Shown here: in pieces, positions 63,968-64,000 of the stretch | How the letters are laid out: each line of letters opens with the position of its first letter | How positions within the stretch are numbered: the first letter of the stretch is position 1 | Source of the DNA: Agarophyton chilense | Lineage: Eukaryota; Rhodophyta; Florideophyceae; Gracilariales; Gracilariaceae | NCBI GenBank assembly: GCA_030374765.1 | Contig: JARGXX010000077.1 | Location: 744,001 to 808,000 of the forward strand | DNA length: 64,000 bases | Reading direction: 5' to 3' | The notes under the pieces: model-generated | What the model saw: the letters and a program-made list of their open reading frames with translations, nothing else | The model's database searches: none | What the model was told of the DNA's origin: nothing | Position numbers and translations under genes: made by a program

Positions 63968-64000
63968 TGTCGGGAAGTCGGTCGCGAATGGAGCCCGGCA

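Noticed and set aside
1-64000. tRNA, rRNA, spliceosomal RNA or CRISPR features
   Set aside because: A visual search for T-arm consensus, U6-type ACAGAGA context and regularly spaced repeats gave nothing convincing; a covariance-model scan would be decisive.

Overview
The window looks like nuclear DNA of an intron-poor eukaryote, most likely a florideophyte red alga such as Chondrus. This is inference: coding regions are long and mostly uninterrupted, only two genes clearly need an intron (166 and 110 nt, GT..AG), a nuclear TrpE carries a long transit-like N-terminus, and gene islands alternate with nested transposons. No ribosomal, tRNA or CRISPR features were found.

1-8.4 kb: three tandem divergent paralogues of one family, each a roughly 300-residue unnamed domain followed by a C-terminal bZIP-like region, with the normally invariant Arg of the basic region replaced by Asn, Asn and His. 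10-27 kb: a conventional gene island holding a GT61 glycosyltransferase, a COG2907 flavin oxidoreductase fused to a degenerate cyclopropane-fatty-acid-synthase-like half, anthranilate synthase component I, a tyrosine phosphatase, an EMB8/YheT-type alpha/beta hydrolase, and an APAF1-like NB-ARC/WD40 protein. 27-35.6 kb: mostly empty, with one mRNA cap guanine-N7 methyltransferase.

35.6-52.8 kb: two nested LTR retrotransposons, both with coding strand minus. Outer element A (35641-52824, 342/390 bp LTRs) carries a damaged gag-pol. Inner Ty3/gypsy element B (37314-48911, 916/915 bp LTRs, 5-bp TSD TCGAC) sits inside the A integrase gene. B has gag, pol, a damaged integrase, a chromodomain remnant, and an intact 491-codon ORF of unknown function on the opposite strand between pol and the 3' LTR. 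It also shows a PBS, a PPT with two extra internal copies, and a likely -1 frameshift site.

54.6-64 kb: a DNA-transposon territory with a broken Plavaka-like transposase (+), an intact unknown 877-residue protein (-), and a gene (-) joining a DPPY-type amino-DNA methyltransferase to a SET domain, interrupted by two in-frame TAA codons. The DNA methyltransferase/SET combination beside a transposase is the most unusual item: it suggests a mobile element carrying its own DNA- and histone-methylation writer.

Many genes, host and transposon alike, have a strongly pyrimidine-rich leader directly before the ATG.
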